Source: Halalkalibacter akibai JCM 9157 (GTDB lineage: Bacteria; Bacillota; Bacilli; Bacillales; Bacillaceae_D). Taken from it: a stretch of 53,449 nucleotides of DNA. A program made the position numbers and the translations under genes. The notes below the pieces were generated by a model. That model worked only from the letters and a program-made list of their open reading frames with translations. It was not told the DNA's origin and ran no database searches. Below are positions 1 through 9,499 of this stretch, piece after piece; the stretch's first letter is position 1, and each line of letters opens with the position of its first letter. The stretch spans positions 1 through 53,449 of the forward strand of contig NZ_BAUV01000030.1 in assembly GCF_000513135.1 (NCBI RefSeq), written 5' to 3'.

Positions 1-160
1 AGTGGTACTACTTAGAACATCCGATAATTAGCTAAATCCGTCACCCCACCCTCTCATTCCCAAACTCCAATTTATAAAAACATATAAAAAACAACTCAAA
101 ATTGTTACTTTTCAAAATATATTTAACTTTTCTTATCTATCAAGAGGTCAATTAAAAACC

Positions 161-185
161 TATAATAAAGTTGTAAGCACTTACA
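161..185 (+). promoter_or_regulatory. Promoter -10 with CcpA cre box for the sugar operon
   Basis: TATAAT at 161-166 is followed by TGTAAGCACTTACA at 172-185, which differs at one base from the ideal cre box TGTAAGCGCTTACA. No good -35 is visible. The cre would sit over the transcription start, a position at which CcpA represses. The same arrangement, TATAAT followed directly by a cre, recurs before the YesL-like gene. Inference: carbon catabolite repression of the cluster. Confidence 0.7.
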
Positions 186-208
186 TGAAAGAATATGGGG
201 GGAACGAA

Positions 209-1555
209 ATGAAAGGGAAAATGACAAAATGGTTGATGTTGGCAATGTTTGCTTTAGTACTGGCTTTGGCTGGTTGTAGTTCACAAACAAATAACGATCC
301 TGGTGGTAGTGAAGAAGCTCCGACTGATTCCGCAGATACGACTGATGATTCAGCTGCTACTGGCGAAGATGAAGTTACGATTCGTGTTGCTTGGTGGGGA
401 GGGCAAGAGCGTCATGATATGACTCTTCAAGCGATTGATTTGTTTGAAGCAGAGTACCCTCATATTACTGTTGAGCCTGAGTATACAGGTTGGGATGGTT
501 ATTGGGAGCGCTTAAATACACAAGCTGCTGGAAATAACTTGCCAGATGTTATTAACATGGATAACTCCAAGTTAAATGAGTACAATAGCCGAGATTTATT
601 AGTAGATTTGGCACCGTTTATTGATGCTGGAACGATTAATTTAGATGATGTTGATGATGTTTATCAAGAAATTAACCATGATGGTGACCGCGTTTTAGCT
701 GTATCACTAGGGGCTAACTCGTTAGCAACTGTGTTCAACCGTGATTTGTTTGAAGAGCATGGCATTGAGTTAGAGCCTGGTTATACGTACGGGGATTTAG
801 TTGATGCAATGCTGAAAATTAAAGCATCAGCAGATGGCGAATTTTACGGATTTGATTTTGCAAATGCGGAGTACGAATTATTCTTCTCTTATGCACGTCA
901 AAATGGTCAATCTGTCTTTAATGCTGATGGAACAGGCCTTGGTTTTGAAGAAGGAGCACTAGTAGATTTCTTTACGTTAGTTCAAGATATGGTAAATGAA
1001 GGCGCTGGGCCAACACATGATATTACAATGTCTTACATTGATGGTGGGAACGCGATGATTGGAGATGGAACAGCAGCAGTACAAATGGCAGCTAGTAACC
1101 AAATTATCGGACTTTCTCAATCAACTGACTATGAACTAGGATTAAACTTGTTGCCTTCTCTAGAGGGTGGACAGCATGGTAACTGGATTCGTCCAAGTAT
1201 GTCATTTGCGATTTCGCAACACTCCAAGCAACAAGAAGCAGCAGCTCTATTCATTGATTTCTTCACAAACAGTTTAGAAGCTCATGAATTATTAAAGGCT
1301 GACCGTGGGGTTCCGATTTCTTCAAAAGTTCGTGAACACTTAGCTCCATTAGTAGATGGACCGGTTCAAGAAACATTTGAATTCTTAGAACTAGTAGCAG
1401 AATACACGAGTCCAGCAGATCCACTATCTCCTCCAGGGGAATCGGAAGTTCGAGGATCATTTTTACGTATCGTAGAAACGCTGAAATACGACCGCATTAC
1501 TCCAGAGGAAGCGGCGAAACAATTTATTCAAGAAGCTGAAGCAGTATTGAATTAG
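209..1555 (+). CDS. Sugar ABC transporter substrate-binding lipoprotein (YesO-like)
   Basis: Extracellular solute-binding protein family 1, which captures an oligosaccharide outside the membrane and delivers it to the two permeases encoded next. From the start at 209 the protein is 448 residues, with a lipoprotein signal (MKGKMTKWLM then a hydrophobic core) and lipobox LAGC with the lipidated Cys at residue 23, followed by an Asp/Ser/Thr-rich linker. An in-frame ATG at 185 lies inside the cre box and has no ribosome site; the ATG at 209 follows a GGGGGG stretch and gives a normal signal peptide. The neighbouring GH105, GH42 and YesLMN-type genes suggest a rhamnogalacturonan- or galactan-derived ligand, as in the B. 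subtilis yes cluster. No ATPase is encoded here, so a shared MsmX-type ATPase elsewhere is expected. Confidence 0.9.
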   Translation: MKGKMTKWLMLAMFALVLALAGCSSQTNNDPGGSEEAPTDSADTTDDSAATGEDEVTIRVAWWGGQERHDMTLQAIDLFEAEYPHITVEPEYTGWDGYWERLNTQAAGNNLPDVINMDNSKLNEYNSRDLLVDLAPFIDAGTINLDDVDDVYQEINHDGDRVLAVSLGANSLATVFNRDLFEEHGIELEPGYTYGDLVDAMLKIKASADGEFYGFDFANAEYELFFSYARQNGQSVFNADGTGLGFEEGALVDFFTLVQDMVNEGAGPTHDITMSYIDGGNAMIGDGTAAVQMAASNQIIGLSQSTDYELGLNLLPSLEGGQHGNWIRPSMSFAISQHSKQQEAAALFIDFFTNSLEAHELLKADRGVPISSKVREHLAPLVDGPVQETFEFLELVAEYTSPADPLSPPGESEVRGSFLRIVETLKYDRITPEEAAKQFIQEAEAVLN

Positions 1556-1565
1556 TAGTTTGTAT

Positions 1566-1672
1566 AAGGCCACTGAGAAAAGGTGTGTTTTACCTTTTCT
1601 CAGTGGACTCTAAGCAACGTGTGGAGCCATTGCAGCTTCCTTGAATAAACTTTCAAGGGGTTTTCAGTGGGC
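1566..1672. repeat. Degenerate MITE-like element with strong hairpin inside the sugar operon
   Basis: A perfect 15-bp stem (1570-1584 with 1592-1606, 7-nt loop) begins an element that ends with TTTTCAGTGGGC, an imperfect inverted copy of its first bases. The whole stretch is closely related to the element at 36350-36523, but lacks an internal stretch of about 60 bp and shows no clear target duplication. It lies between the binding-protein gene and the permease genes. Inference: the hairpin could stabilise the upstream mRNA or attenuate read-through, giving more binding protein than permease. Confidence 0.75.
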
Positions 1673-1703
1673 TCCTCTTTTATAAAATAGGAGGTAGACG
1701 ATC

Positions 1704-2669
1704 ATGTCACGACCAGAAGAAGTAATTCGGACTCCATCACCGTCTCTGACACCATCTGAGCAAACGAAAAAACAAAGGCGCCGAAAGGCATTGAGAGAAA
1801 ATTTAACAGGGTACGCAATTATTTCTCCTTGGTTAATTGGGTTTCTAATTTTAATCATAGGGCCAATGATTGTTTCTCTCTATTTATCTTTTACAAACTA
1901 TGATTTGTTATCAAGTCCGAATTGGATTGGCCTTCAAAATTACGTGAACATTTTAACGAATGATCCACGATTTATTCAATCGTTAAAAGTTACTTTTATC
2001 TTTGTGTTTGTTTCGACACCTTTGAAGCTGATTTTTGCCTTGCTTTTGGCGATGTTATTTAATACAGGACGTAAAGGTACAGGATTAGCTACAACGATTT
2101 ATTATATTCCTTCCATCATCGGGGGAAGTGTTGCCATTGCTGTTGTTTGGAAGCAAATGTTTGGTCGTTCAGGAGCAATAAATGAATTAGTCACATCATT
2201 AGGTTTCACAGGAGTTAACTGGATTGGTAATCCAGATACGGCTTTATCGGTTTTAATTTTACTAGTAGTTTGGCAGTTTGGATCGCCTATGATTATCTTT
2301 TTGGCGGGTCTTCGTCAAATTCCAATGGATTTATATGAAGCAGCGAGTGTAGATGGGGCGAATGCGATTACGAAGTTTTTCAAAATAACGCTTCCGATGC
2401 TCACACCTGTTATTTTCTTCAATTTAATTATGCAAACAATAGGCGGCTTTATGACCTTTACGCAGTCATATCTCATTACAGGTGGAGGACCAATGGATTC
2501 AACATTATTCTACGCGGTCTATCTTTATGAGGTTGCCTTTCAATATTTAAGAATGGGTTATGCATCTGCTATGGCTTGGATTTTGCTAGTGGTTATCGGG
2601 ATTATTACCCTTATCTTATTTAAATCGTCGAAATATTGGGTTTATTATGAATCAGAAGGAGGGCGTTAA
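1704..2669 (+). CDS. Sugar ABC transporter permease (YesP/MalF type)
   Basis: Integral membrane subunit of a carbohydrate importer (binding-protein-dependent transport family, 321 residues). A basic N-terminal tail of about 38 residues precedes the first membrane helix (around 36-60, starting GYAIISPWLIGF). Further helices fill the rest. The EAA loop that contacts the ATPase is seen as YEAASVDGA followed about 15 residues later by LPML, near residue 215. AGGAGG at about 1690 supports the ATG at 1704. The next permease starts 2 bases after the stop, so they are translationally coupled and form a heterodimer. The gap to the binding-protein gene holds a hairpin repeat. Confidence 0.92.
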   Translation: MSRPEEVIRTPSPSLTPSEQTKKQRRRKALRENLTGYAIISPWLIGFLILIIGPMIVSLYLSFTNYDLLSSPNWIGLQNYVNILTNDPRFIQSLKVTFIFVFVSTPLKLIFALLLAMLFNTGRKGTGLATTIYYIPSIIGGSVAIAVVWKQMFGRSGAINELVTSLGFTGVNWIGNPDTALSVLILLVVWQFGSPMIIFLAGLRQIPMDLYEAASVDGANAITKFFKITLPMLTPVIFFNLIMQTIGGFMTFTQSYLITGGGPMDSTLFYAVYLYEVAFQYLRMGYASAMAWILLVVIGIITLILFKSSKYWVYYESEGGR

Positions 2670-2671
2670 TC

Positions 2672-3514
2672 ATGAAAAATAAACGTCTTCTAAGCGACAT
2701 CATTTATTATGTGTTTGTGATTGCCTTTGGCTTCATTATGATATATCCGATTCTATGGATGTTTGCAAGTTCTTTGAAGCCGGCTCAAGAGATTTTCAAT
2801 AACGCTTTATCTCTCATTCCAAGTGTATTTGTCTGGGAAAACTATCCTACCGGTTGGCAAGGTTTTGGCCGAACAGGCTTCGATATCTTTTTCAAAAATT
2901 CAGCGATCGTGACATCTCTAGTGGTCATTGGCGCAATTTGCTCGAGTAGTATTGTGGCCTATGGGTTTGCGAGATTGAATTTTAAATTTAAAGGTCTTTT
3001 ATTTGCCTGCTTGATGGGAACGATCATGCTTCCGATGCAAATTACGTTAATTCCGCAGTATGTGTTGTTTCATAATATCGGATGGGTGAATACGTTTTAT
3101 CCGTTAATTGTTCCGGCATTTCTAGGTGGGACTCCGTTCTTTGTATTCTTGTTAATCCAATTTATTAGAGGGATACCGCGTGAGCTTGATGAAGCGGCTA
3201 TTGTCGATGGTTGTTCTACCTTTGGAGTGTTCTGGAGAATTATTTTACCACTATTAAAACCAGCTCTTGTAACCGTGGCACTATTTGCTTTCATGTGGAC
3301 ATGGGATGACTTCCTTGCTCCATTAATCTATTTAAACAATGCGAATTTACACACCGTTACATTAGGGTTACGGAATTTTATGGATGCGGATGGCAATACA
3401 AATTGGGGACCATTGCTTGCGATGTCGTCACTATCATTAATGCCACAATTCATCTTGTTTGCCTTTTTCCAGAAATATTTAGTCGAAGGAATCGCAACTA
3501 CTGGTTTGAAGTAG
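2672..3514 (+). CDS. Sugar ABC transporter permease (YesQ/MalG type)
   Basis: Second membrane subunit of the same importer, 280 residues, UgpE/MalG type. The first helix begins near residue 12, and the EAA loop reads LDEAAIVDGCS followed by WRIILPLLKPAL (about residues 172-198). The C-terminus VEGIATTGLK matches the conserved GxxxGxxK-like tail of this family. The start is preceded by GAAGGAGGGCG, which overlaps the end of the partner gene. A hairpin followed by a T tract comes directly after the gene and may reduce transcription into the hydrolase genes. Confidence 0.92.
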   Translation: MKNKRLLSDIIYYVFVIAFGFIMIYPILWMFASSLKPAQEIFNNALSLIPSVFVWENYPTGWQGFGRTGFDIFFKNSAIVTSLVVIGAICSSSIVAYGFARLNFKFKGLLFACLMGTIMLPMQITLIPQYVLFHNIGWVNTFYPLIVPAFLGGTPFFVFLLIQFIRGIPRELDEAAIVDGCSTFGVFWRIILPLLKPALVTVALFAFMWTWDDFLAPLIYLNNANLHTVTLGLRNFMDADGNTNWGPLLAMSSLSLMPQFILFAFFQKYLVEGIATTGLK

Positions 3515-3529
3515 GAGAAGTAGAATAGG

Positions 3530-3570
3530 AGGCTACCAGAACATTTTCATTCAGGTAGCCTACTCTTTTT
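3530..3570 (+). terminator. Intrinsic terminator or attenuator inside the sugar operon
   Basis: Stem AGGCTACC/GGTAGCCT (3530-3537 with 3554-3561) with a 16-nt loop, followed by CTCTTTTTT. It lies between the permease and GH105 genes, which are otherwise co-directional with a gap of only 79 bases, so partial read-through is likely. Confidence 0.75.
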
Positions 3571-3593
3571 TAAACAGATTAGGAGGAGTATAT

Positions 3594-4622
3594 ATGCCAA
3601 GTTTAGTATTTGATGAGAAAGAAATAAAACAGGTGATTGATCGAATTGTGGAAAGAACATTGAATATGGATTTCAGCTGGGATTGGCCAGGAGGAGTAGC
3701 CTTTTACGGAATTACAGAGGCTTTTGAAGTAACAGGTGAAGAAAAATATATCACAGCTATTAAAGAGTGGATTGATCAGGAGTTAGAAGACGGACTACCG
3801 AAGTTAACGGTGAATGCCTCTTCCATTGGTCATATTTTACTAACATTATATAAGGTAACAGATGACAACAAATACTTAGAGATTGCTACACAAATGGCAG
3901 ATTATCTAGTGAAGGATGCAGAACGTTTCGATGATGATGTGTTACAACATACTGTGAACGGAGATAAATACAATTTCCCTGAACAAGCATGGGTCGATAC
4001 GATGTTTATGGCTGGTTACTTCTTGCTTCGTATTGGAAGATTGTTAGATCGAGAGGATTATTTTGAATTTGGTTTAAAACAGTATCACGGTCATGAGAAG
4101 TTTCTACAAAACGACGATACGAATCTTTACTATCATGGCTGGGACAATATTGCGGGCAATAACATGTCTAGTATTTTTTGGGCTCGCGGGAACAGCTGGG
4201 CTGCGATCACAATGGCAAGAGCATTAGAGTTAGTGGAGGTTCAGCATCCTTCTTATATGGTGATTGATGGTTCACTGAGAGATCAGCAAAGCGCACTTGT
4301 ACGCTTGCAGGCAGAGAATGGCTTGTGGCATACGATTTTAACAGATCCTACTTCCCCTGTGGAGGTATCGGGTTCAGCAGGAATTGCAGCGTCTCTACTA
4401 GTGAGAGGCAAGTTATATAACAAGTATATTCAAAAGTCTATTCACGGAATGTTAGAGCAAGTGAAAGAAGATGGATCGGTTATGAGAGTGTCAGCAGGAA
4501 CGGCTGTAATGAACGATGCTCAAGGCTATAAGGATGTTCCTGATAAAAGAGTTCAAGGCTGGGGTCAAGGGTTAGCACTCGTCTTCTTTGCTTCCTTGCT
4601 AAAAAGTAGAAACATTAACTAG
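3594..4622 (+). CDS. Glycoside hydrolase family 105 unsaturated glucuronyl/rhamnogalacturonyl hydrolase (YesR/YteR-like)
   Basis: Predicted cytoplasmic enzyme that removes the unsaturated uronic acid left by a polysaccharide lyase at the non-reducing end of an oligosaccharide. At 342 residues it has the usual family length, with an (alpha/alpha)6-barrel pattern. Conserved stretches are WDWPGG (29-34), VNASSIGH (73-80), AWVDTMFMAGYF with the likely catalytic Asp at 135, WARGNSWA, and the C-terminal GWGQG. There is no signal peptide, so the substrate is imported first, consistent with the ABC transporter just upstream. AGGAGGAG precedes the ATG. Substrate by analogy with B. subtilis YesR: unsaturated rhamnogalacturonan disaccharide. 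Other GH105 members act on ulvan or arabinogalactan fragments, so the substrate is not certain. Confidence 0.88.
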   Translation: MPSLVFDEKEIKQVIDRIVERTLNMDFSWDWPGGVAFYGITEAFEVTGEEKYITAIKEWIDQELEDGLPKLTVNASSIGHILLTLYKVTDDNKYLEIATQMADYLVKDAERFDDDVLQHTVNGDKYNFPEQAWVDTMFMAGYFLLRIGRLLDREDYFEFGLKQYHGHEKFLQNDDTNLYYHGWDNIAGNNMSSIFWARGNSWAAITMARALELVEVQHPSYMVIDGSLRDQQSALVRLQAENGLWHTILTDPTSPVEVSGSAGIAASLLVRGKLYNKYIQKSIHGMLEQVKEDGSVMRVSAGTAVMNDAQGYKDVPDKRVQGWGQGLALVFFASLLKSRNIN

Positions 4623-4646
4623 TTTGAAAAGTTAGGAGTGTTCGGT

Positions 4647-6657
4647 ATGCGAGCAGTATCAGAGGTACTTCCTTTTATTTCTTATGGTGGAGATTATAAT
4701 CCTGAGCAGTGGTCAGAAGACGTTTGGCTTGAGGATGCTCGTCTGATGAAAAAAGCTGGTGTTAACATGGTGTCTCTTGGAATATTCAGCTGGGGTGTTT
4801 TGGAGCGGAGCGAAGGAGAGTTTGACTTTGGATGGCTAGATAAAGTCATGAATATTTTACACGATCATGGAGTAGGGGTTAATTTAGCGACAGCGACTGC
4901 TTCAACCCCTGCTTGGCTGTCAAAAAAGTATCCAGGTTCGATCGCACTTGATCAACATAAAAACCCGTATTCATTTGGCTCAAGGCAACATTATTCTCCT
5001 AATAGTCCAGATTACATCCGCCGTATCGAAATTTTAGTCCGGAAGCTCGGGGAAAGGTATAAAGACCATCGGCTTTAAAGATGTGGCACATTAATAATGA
5101 ATATGCCTGCCATGTTTCTGAGTGTTATAGTGATGATTCGGAAAAAGCTTTTAGAGATTGGCTGAAGGAGCGTTATCAAACAATTGAAGAATTGAATGAT
5201 AGATGGGGAACGAATTTCTGGAGTCAGCGTTATAACGACTTTGAAGAAATAACGTTACTGGCGAACCCGCCAACGTTTGCGAATCCAGGGCAAGAGCTAG
5301 ATTACAAGCGGTTCATGGACGATGCTTTTTTAAATTTATATAAAATCGAAAAAAATATATTAAGAGAAATTACACCTGATATCCCGATCTTCACGAACTT
5401 TATGTATCAATTCAAGCCGTTGAATTATTTCAAATGGGCAGAAGAGATGGACATTGTCACCTGGGATTCCTATCCGGATCCAAGAGAAGGCATTCCGGTT
5501 TCTCATGCGATGACACATGATCTGATGCGAAGTTTGAAACAAGGGCAACCGTTTTTGTTGATGGAACAAGTAACAAGCCAAGTGAACTGGAGAGACATTA
5601 ATGTCATTAAACCTCCTGGCGTCATGAGGTTATATAGTTATTCGACGATCGCCCGTGGCGGAGACGGAATTTTATTTTTTCAATGGAGACAGGGTCGTGC
5701 CGGGGCTGAGAAATTTCATGGCGCAATGGTGCCTCATTCGAATGATGAAAACAGCCGAATCTTCCAAGAGGTCAAGCAGCTCGGTCATGAGTTAAAGAAA
5801 CTAGATGCGATTGTCGGTGCTAGAACGAAGGCGAAGGTCGCGATCGTTTTTGATTGGGAAAACTGGTGGGCGGTTGAGTTAGATGGTAAACCGCATAATG
5901 ACTTGCAGTATGTTCAAAGAGTCGAGGTGTATTATCAAGAATTTTACAAAGCTAATATAGCGGTTGACTTTGTCAGAGCAGGTGATGACCTATCAGCTTA
6001 TGAGCTAGTCGTCGCACCGATGCTGTATATGATTAAGCCTGGTGAAGCTGAAAATCTAGAAGCTTTTGTAGAAAATGGAGGGACGTTAGTCGTATCTTTC
6101 TTCAGCGGCATTGCCGATGAGAATGACCGAATTCACCTTGGTGGATATCCTGCGCCGTTACGTAAACTGTTAGGGATTTGTGTAGAGGAGTTTGATCCTT
6201 ATCCATTGAACGAAAAAAATACGATTCTCTTTAATGGCCAAAAAGCCAGCTGCTCAATGTGGAGTGATGTTATTCGCTTAGAGGGCGCCGAAGCCTGGCA
6301 GAGTTTGGCGAAAACTGGTATAAAGGCAAACCGGCTGTTACCCAGCATAAATTTGGACAGGGAAAAGCTGTCTATATCGGAACAGAGCCAGAAGCCGATT
6401 ATTTAAAAGACTTATTAACGAAGCTAACCTCTGAAAAAGCAATTAAAGCTCCAATTGAAGCACCAGCAAATGTAGAAATACAACTAAGAGAAACGAAAGA
6501 AAACAGCTTTCTCTTTATCATGAATCACAATGATGAAGATGTAGAACTACAACTACCAGCAAACATTCCATTCCAAAATGTATTAACAGGTGAAGTTATC
6601 TCAGAAACGATCACGGTTAAAGGAATTGACGTTGCAATTCTTCAAAGTAGAGGATAA
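4647..6657 (+). pseudogene. Glycoside hydrolase family 42 beta-galactosidase (YesZ-like), two frameshifts
   Basis: GH42 beta-galactosidase that would release galactose from imported oligosaccharides. The reading frame is split into three parts: 4647-5078, from about 5081 to 6406, and a tail ending at the TAA at 6655-6657. Restoring one C near 5070 (after YKDH) and one C near 6295 (after GAEA) rebuilds a continuous protein of about 670 residues, close to the 663 of B. subtilis YesZ. Conserved features survive: GGDYNPEQW near the start, acid/base Glu in WHINNEY, nucleophile Glu in LMEQVTS, the trimerisation-type domain, and the C-terminal beta domain. AGGAG at 4634-4638 supports the ATG at 4647; a GTG at 4638 overlaps that site. 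Because both breaks are single missing bases, this may be sequence error rather than true decay. It ends the operon, followed by a repeat and a terminator. Confidence 0.85.
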
Positions 6658-6691
6658 TTGCTGGTTGTATGTTTGCCCCACTAAGTGAAAT

Positions 6692-6810
6692 GAAGCGGAA
6701 GTCACTCGAGTCCTGCGGGAAATAGAGGTAGGGTCAAGGCCCCACAGGCGCAGCGAGGAGGCTTGACCCCTCCCCGCGGAAAGCGAGTGACTGCAGCGCA
6801 ATGGAACGAA
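6692..6810. repeat. Palindromic GC-rich interspersed repeat (copy 1)
   Basis: Extended imperfect palindrome: AGTCACTCG (6700-6708) pairs with CGAGTGACT (6784-6792), TCCTGCGGG with CCCCGCGGA, and GGGTCAAG with CTTGACCC. Related copies lie at 36318-36626 (interrupted), 41134-41262 and 53410-53449. It is more GC-rich than its surroundings and contains no gene. It lies just after GH42. Confidence 0.85.
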
Positions 6811-6841
6811 CACGTCCTGTTCCTCCCAACTGAAAAACCAA

Positions 6842-6899
6842 CCAACAAAGATGTCCCAAAGGTTTAAACCAGCCTTTAGGGTCATCTTTGTTGTTTTTT
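6842..6899 (+). terminator. Intrinsic terminator of the sugar operon
   Basis: ACAAAGATG pairs with CATCTTTGT, continued by CCC/GGG and AAAGG/CCTTT with small internal mismatches, then TTGTTTTTT. This is a strong Rho-independent terminator after the GH42 gene and the repeat. Confidence 0.85.
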
Positions 6900-6946
6900 A
6901 AAAGAAATTTAACGTTTTTTAGCTACTCCAATACAACCCAATCCAT

Positions 6947-6970
6947 TATAATATTTTGTAAGCGATTTCA
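6947..6970 (+). promoter_or_regulatory. Promoter -10 and cre box before the YesL-like gene
   Basis: TATAAT at 6947-6952 is followed by TGTAAGCGATTTCA at 6957-6970, which fits the cre consensus WTGNAANCGNWNNCW. As at the sugar operon, the cre overlaps the expected transcription start, so CcpA repression is inferred. No convincing -35 is visible. Confidence 0.7.
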
Positions 6971-6988
6971 TAGAGGGGCTGAGAATAG

Positions 6989-7618
6989 ATGAATTTTATC
7001 GGATTTACCGAAGTCGTTAATACCTTTTGTGAATGGTTAATGAAGTTAGCTTTTCTGAACACCTTATGGGTGATTTTCACATTAGCAGGTGCGGGTATCT
7101 TTGGCTGGGCTCCCGCCACAGCAGCTCTGTTTGGAGTTTTACGAAAACGAATGCTTACAAATGAAGATTTCCCCACATTAAAAACCTTTTTTAGTCTTTA
7201 TAAAAAAGAATTTTTCAGAGCCAACCTAATTGGTTTATTTATCTTAATAGGAGGCTGGTCGCTTTATTATAGTTTAAGCACACTGATCTTTTTAGAGCAA
7301 ACGGCTATGATCCTTTTAGGAACGATCTTTTTTATTATGACGATTTTGTTTGTGATTGTTAGCTTGTTTATTTTTCCTGTCTTTTCCCATTATAATATTC
7401 CGTTTAAAAAGTGCTTTCGTTATTCTCTTATGCTTGGACTCTCTCATTTACACTATTGTCTACTGATGGTTATTGCGTTGAGTGTTACAGCTATTCTTTT
7501 TCATTCTTTCCCTGGGTTTTTATTGTTTTACGCAATCAGTATTCCTGTTGCTTGTGTGATGGTAATTACAATGAGAGTGTTTACTTCTCTAGAAGATAAA
7601 GTTGATTTGAAGGTATAG
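6989..7618 (+). CDS. YesL family membrane protein (DUF624)
   Basis: Membrane protein of 209 residues with about five predicted helices. The N-terminal NTLWVIFTLAGAGIFGWAPATAA-type stretch (about residues 24-46) is characteristic of YesL/DUF624. These proteins are nearly always encoded with YesM/YesN-type two-component systems and carbohydrate ABC transporters; their molecular role is unknown. A GAGGGGCTG ribosome site precedes the ATG. The kinase gene follows 117 bases later. The gene has its own promoter with a cre box, so it heads the regulatory part of the locus. Confidence 0.85.
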   Translation: MNFIGFTEVVNTFCEWLMKLAFLNTLWVIFTLAGAGIFGWAPATAALFGVLRKRMLTNEDFPTLKTFFSLYKKEFFRANLIGLFILIGGWSLYYSLSTLIFLEQTAMILLGTIFFIMTILFVIVSLFIFPVFSHYNIPFKKCFRYSLMLGLSHLHYCLLMVIALSVTAILFHSFPGFLLFYAISIPVACVMVITMRVFTSLEDKVDLKV

Positions 7619-7735
7619 CGAGGAACTTTTGCTAGAAAATCAAACATGAAAAATATGAAACTGCTTACATTTAATAGGTTATATTGCTAAAATGATCATA
7701 TTAGCTATCGGGTTGGACCTGGAGGATTCAAAAAA

Positions 7736-9474
7736 ATGAACATTTTCAAGCGGTTTCGAATTAGGTATTTATTGTTTGGCAGTTTCTTTCTGTTTATGCT
7801 TGTGTTGTTTGGGGTCATTATTTACGTTAGTTATCAATATTCAGTTAGAGGCATTATTGAAACAACAACAGAATATCAAGAAAAACAATTAAGTTTGTTT
7901 AATGAGGACCTCACAAGCAAGCTAGACACATTTGAAGATTATTCTGTGATTTTATCGAGACAGCAAGTTTTTCGAAGTGTCATTAGTAGCAATCAAAGAA
8001 TTTACAATAATAATGTTTTGTCTTTAACACAAGATTTTTCTAATATTGTTTATAGCATTCCAGCTCTTCATTCTGTGGAGATCTATTTGAATTATCCGCC
8101 AATCGATAATATTCAATATCCGATTAGGTATAAAGAGTTAACTGAACTTCATGAAGCCTCGTGGTATGCTCCACTTGAGGAAATTATTTCGTCTTGGCTC
8201 GGGACAAGAACTGTGGAAATGATATCAGGTGAAGAGCCTGTCATCAGTTATGGGAGGAAAATTAATACATCAAGAGGGAGTTTACAATCGGTTATGATTG
8301 TTAATCTCGATCCTTATGTTATTCAAGGTTGGTTAAGAGGATACAATGAAAATTCCAATTTAGTATTACTGGATCATAACGGGAAGGTCATATCAAGTAG
8401 CCGTCCTTATGACATGCCAGATGGGCTTTACGAAAAGGTAATGGCAGCTAGTCAAACGAAAGAAGATGGGAAATTATCCTTTCACTTACGCCATGATGAA
8501 GACTTTGTGGTAGCAACATCCATCTCATCTTTAAATTGGACGTTAATGGAGATCACTCCATTTGTTGAACTAGTGGCTGTTAGTAGAAAAATGACTAGTT
8601 CTCTTATTGCAATAGGAGTTGTTGCGATAGTTTTAGCTTTCGTTGGAACTTTATTTTTAACAAGAAGCTTTACATCTCCAATCTTAAAACTAGTACATGC
8701 GATGAATCACTATCACATTAATCAACCAAAGCCTGTTTTACCAGAAGGCTACAAAAATGAATTTGGTCAATTATTTAAAGGTTTTCAAGATGTAACAGAC
8801 CGAACCGAAATGCTCTATCAATCTCTTGATGAACAAAATAAACGCCAGAGAGAAGCTGAAATTAAGGCGTTACAAGCAATATTAATCCTCACTTTTTATA
8901 TAATACTTTAGACCAGCTTAACTGGATTGCGATTGAACGTGGCGATCATGATATGAGTAGAATGCTTGAACTACTTGGAAAAATGCTCAGAATTGGTTTG
9001 TCTAAGGGAGATAGTATTATTACGATCGAGAAGGAGTTAACCTACTTAGATTACTACATGAGAATTCAGAAAATTCAGCTAGAGGACCGTTTTGAATTTA
9101 AAATTGATTCACCGAAGGAACTCGAGCACTACTATATTCCGAAACTAACTTTGCAACCATTTGTTGAGAACGCTGTCATACATGGGTTTCAAGATGGTAG
9201 AAAAGGGAAAGTTACGATTTCGGTACAAGAAGAAGCAAATCATCTCATTATAAAAGTAATAGATAATGGCATTGGCTTTAACACATTGACTCCGAGTAAA
9301 AACAAGCTTCATACAGGAGGGTACGGAATTCGTAATGTGATCGAGAGACTGGATGTTTATTTTGGAAAAGAAACGAGTGTGAATGTCATGAACCGAGAAG
9401 AAGGAGGGATCATGGTCCTGATTCGAATTCCTAAGGTTAAGGAGCAGAGTGGGATTCAACATACGACGGCATAA
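7736..9474 (+). pseudogene. YesM-type sensor histidine kinase, one frameshift in the H-box
   Basis: Membrane kinase that would sense a sugar and phosphorylate the AraC-type regulator encoded next. The N-terminal part (7736 to about 8880) has one helix at residues 12-31, an extracellular sensor of about 250 residues, a second helix near 288-308, a HAMP region, and the start of the His_kinase domain (EAEIKALQA). The frame then breaks within the H-box near 8879. One extra A in the AA run restores NINPHFLYNTLDQLNW and joins the downstream part, which carries the ATPase motifs QPFVENAVIHG, DNGIGF and GGYGIRNV. The restored length is about 580 residues, normal for the family. A TGGAGG site precedes the ATG. 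The intact coding on both sides argues for a recent mutation or a sequence error. Confidence 0.85.
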
Positions 9475-9499
9475 AATAAAACAACCAAGGGGGATTATT

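Noticed and set aside
7656-7669. cre box TGAAACTGCTTACA before the kinase gene
   Set aside because: It lacks the central CG of the consensus, and the YesL promoter with a better cre already precedes this operon.
8860-8960. Programmed frameshift in the kinase H-box
   Set aside because: There is no slippery heptamer or downstream structure, and six other -1 breaks in the window share the same simple form.
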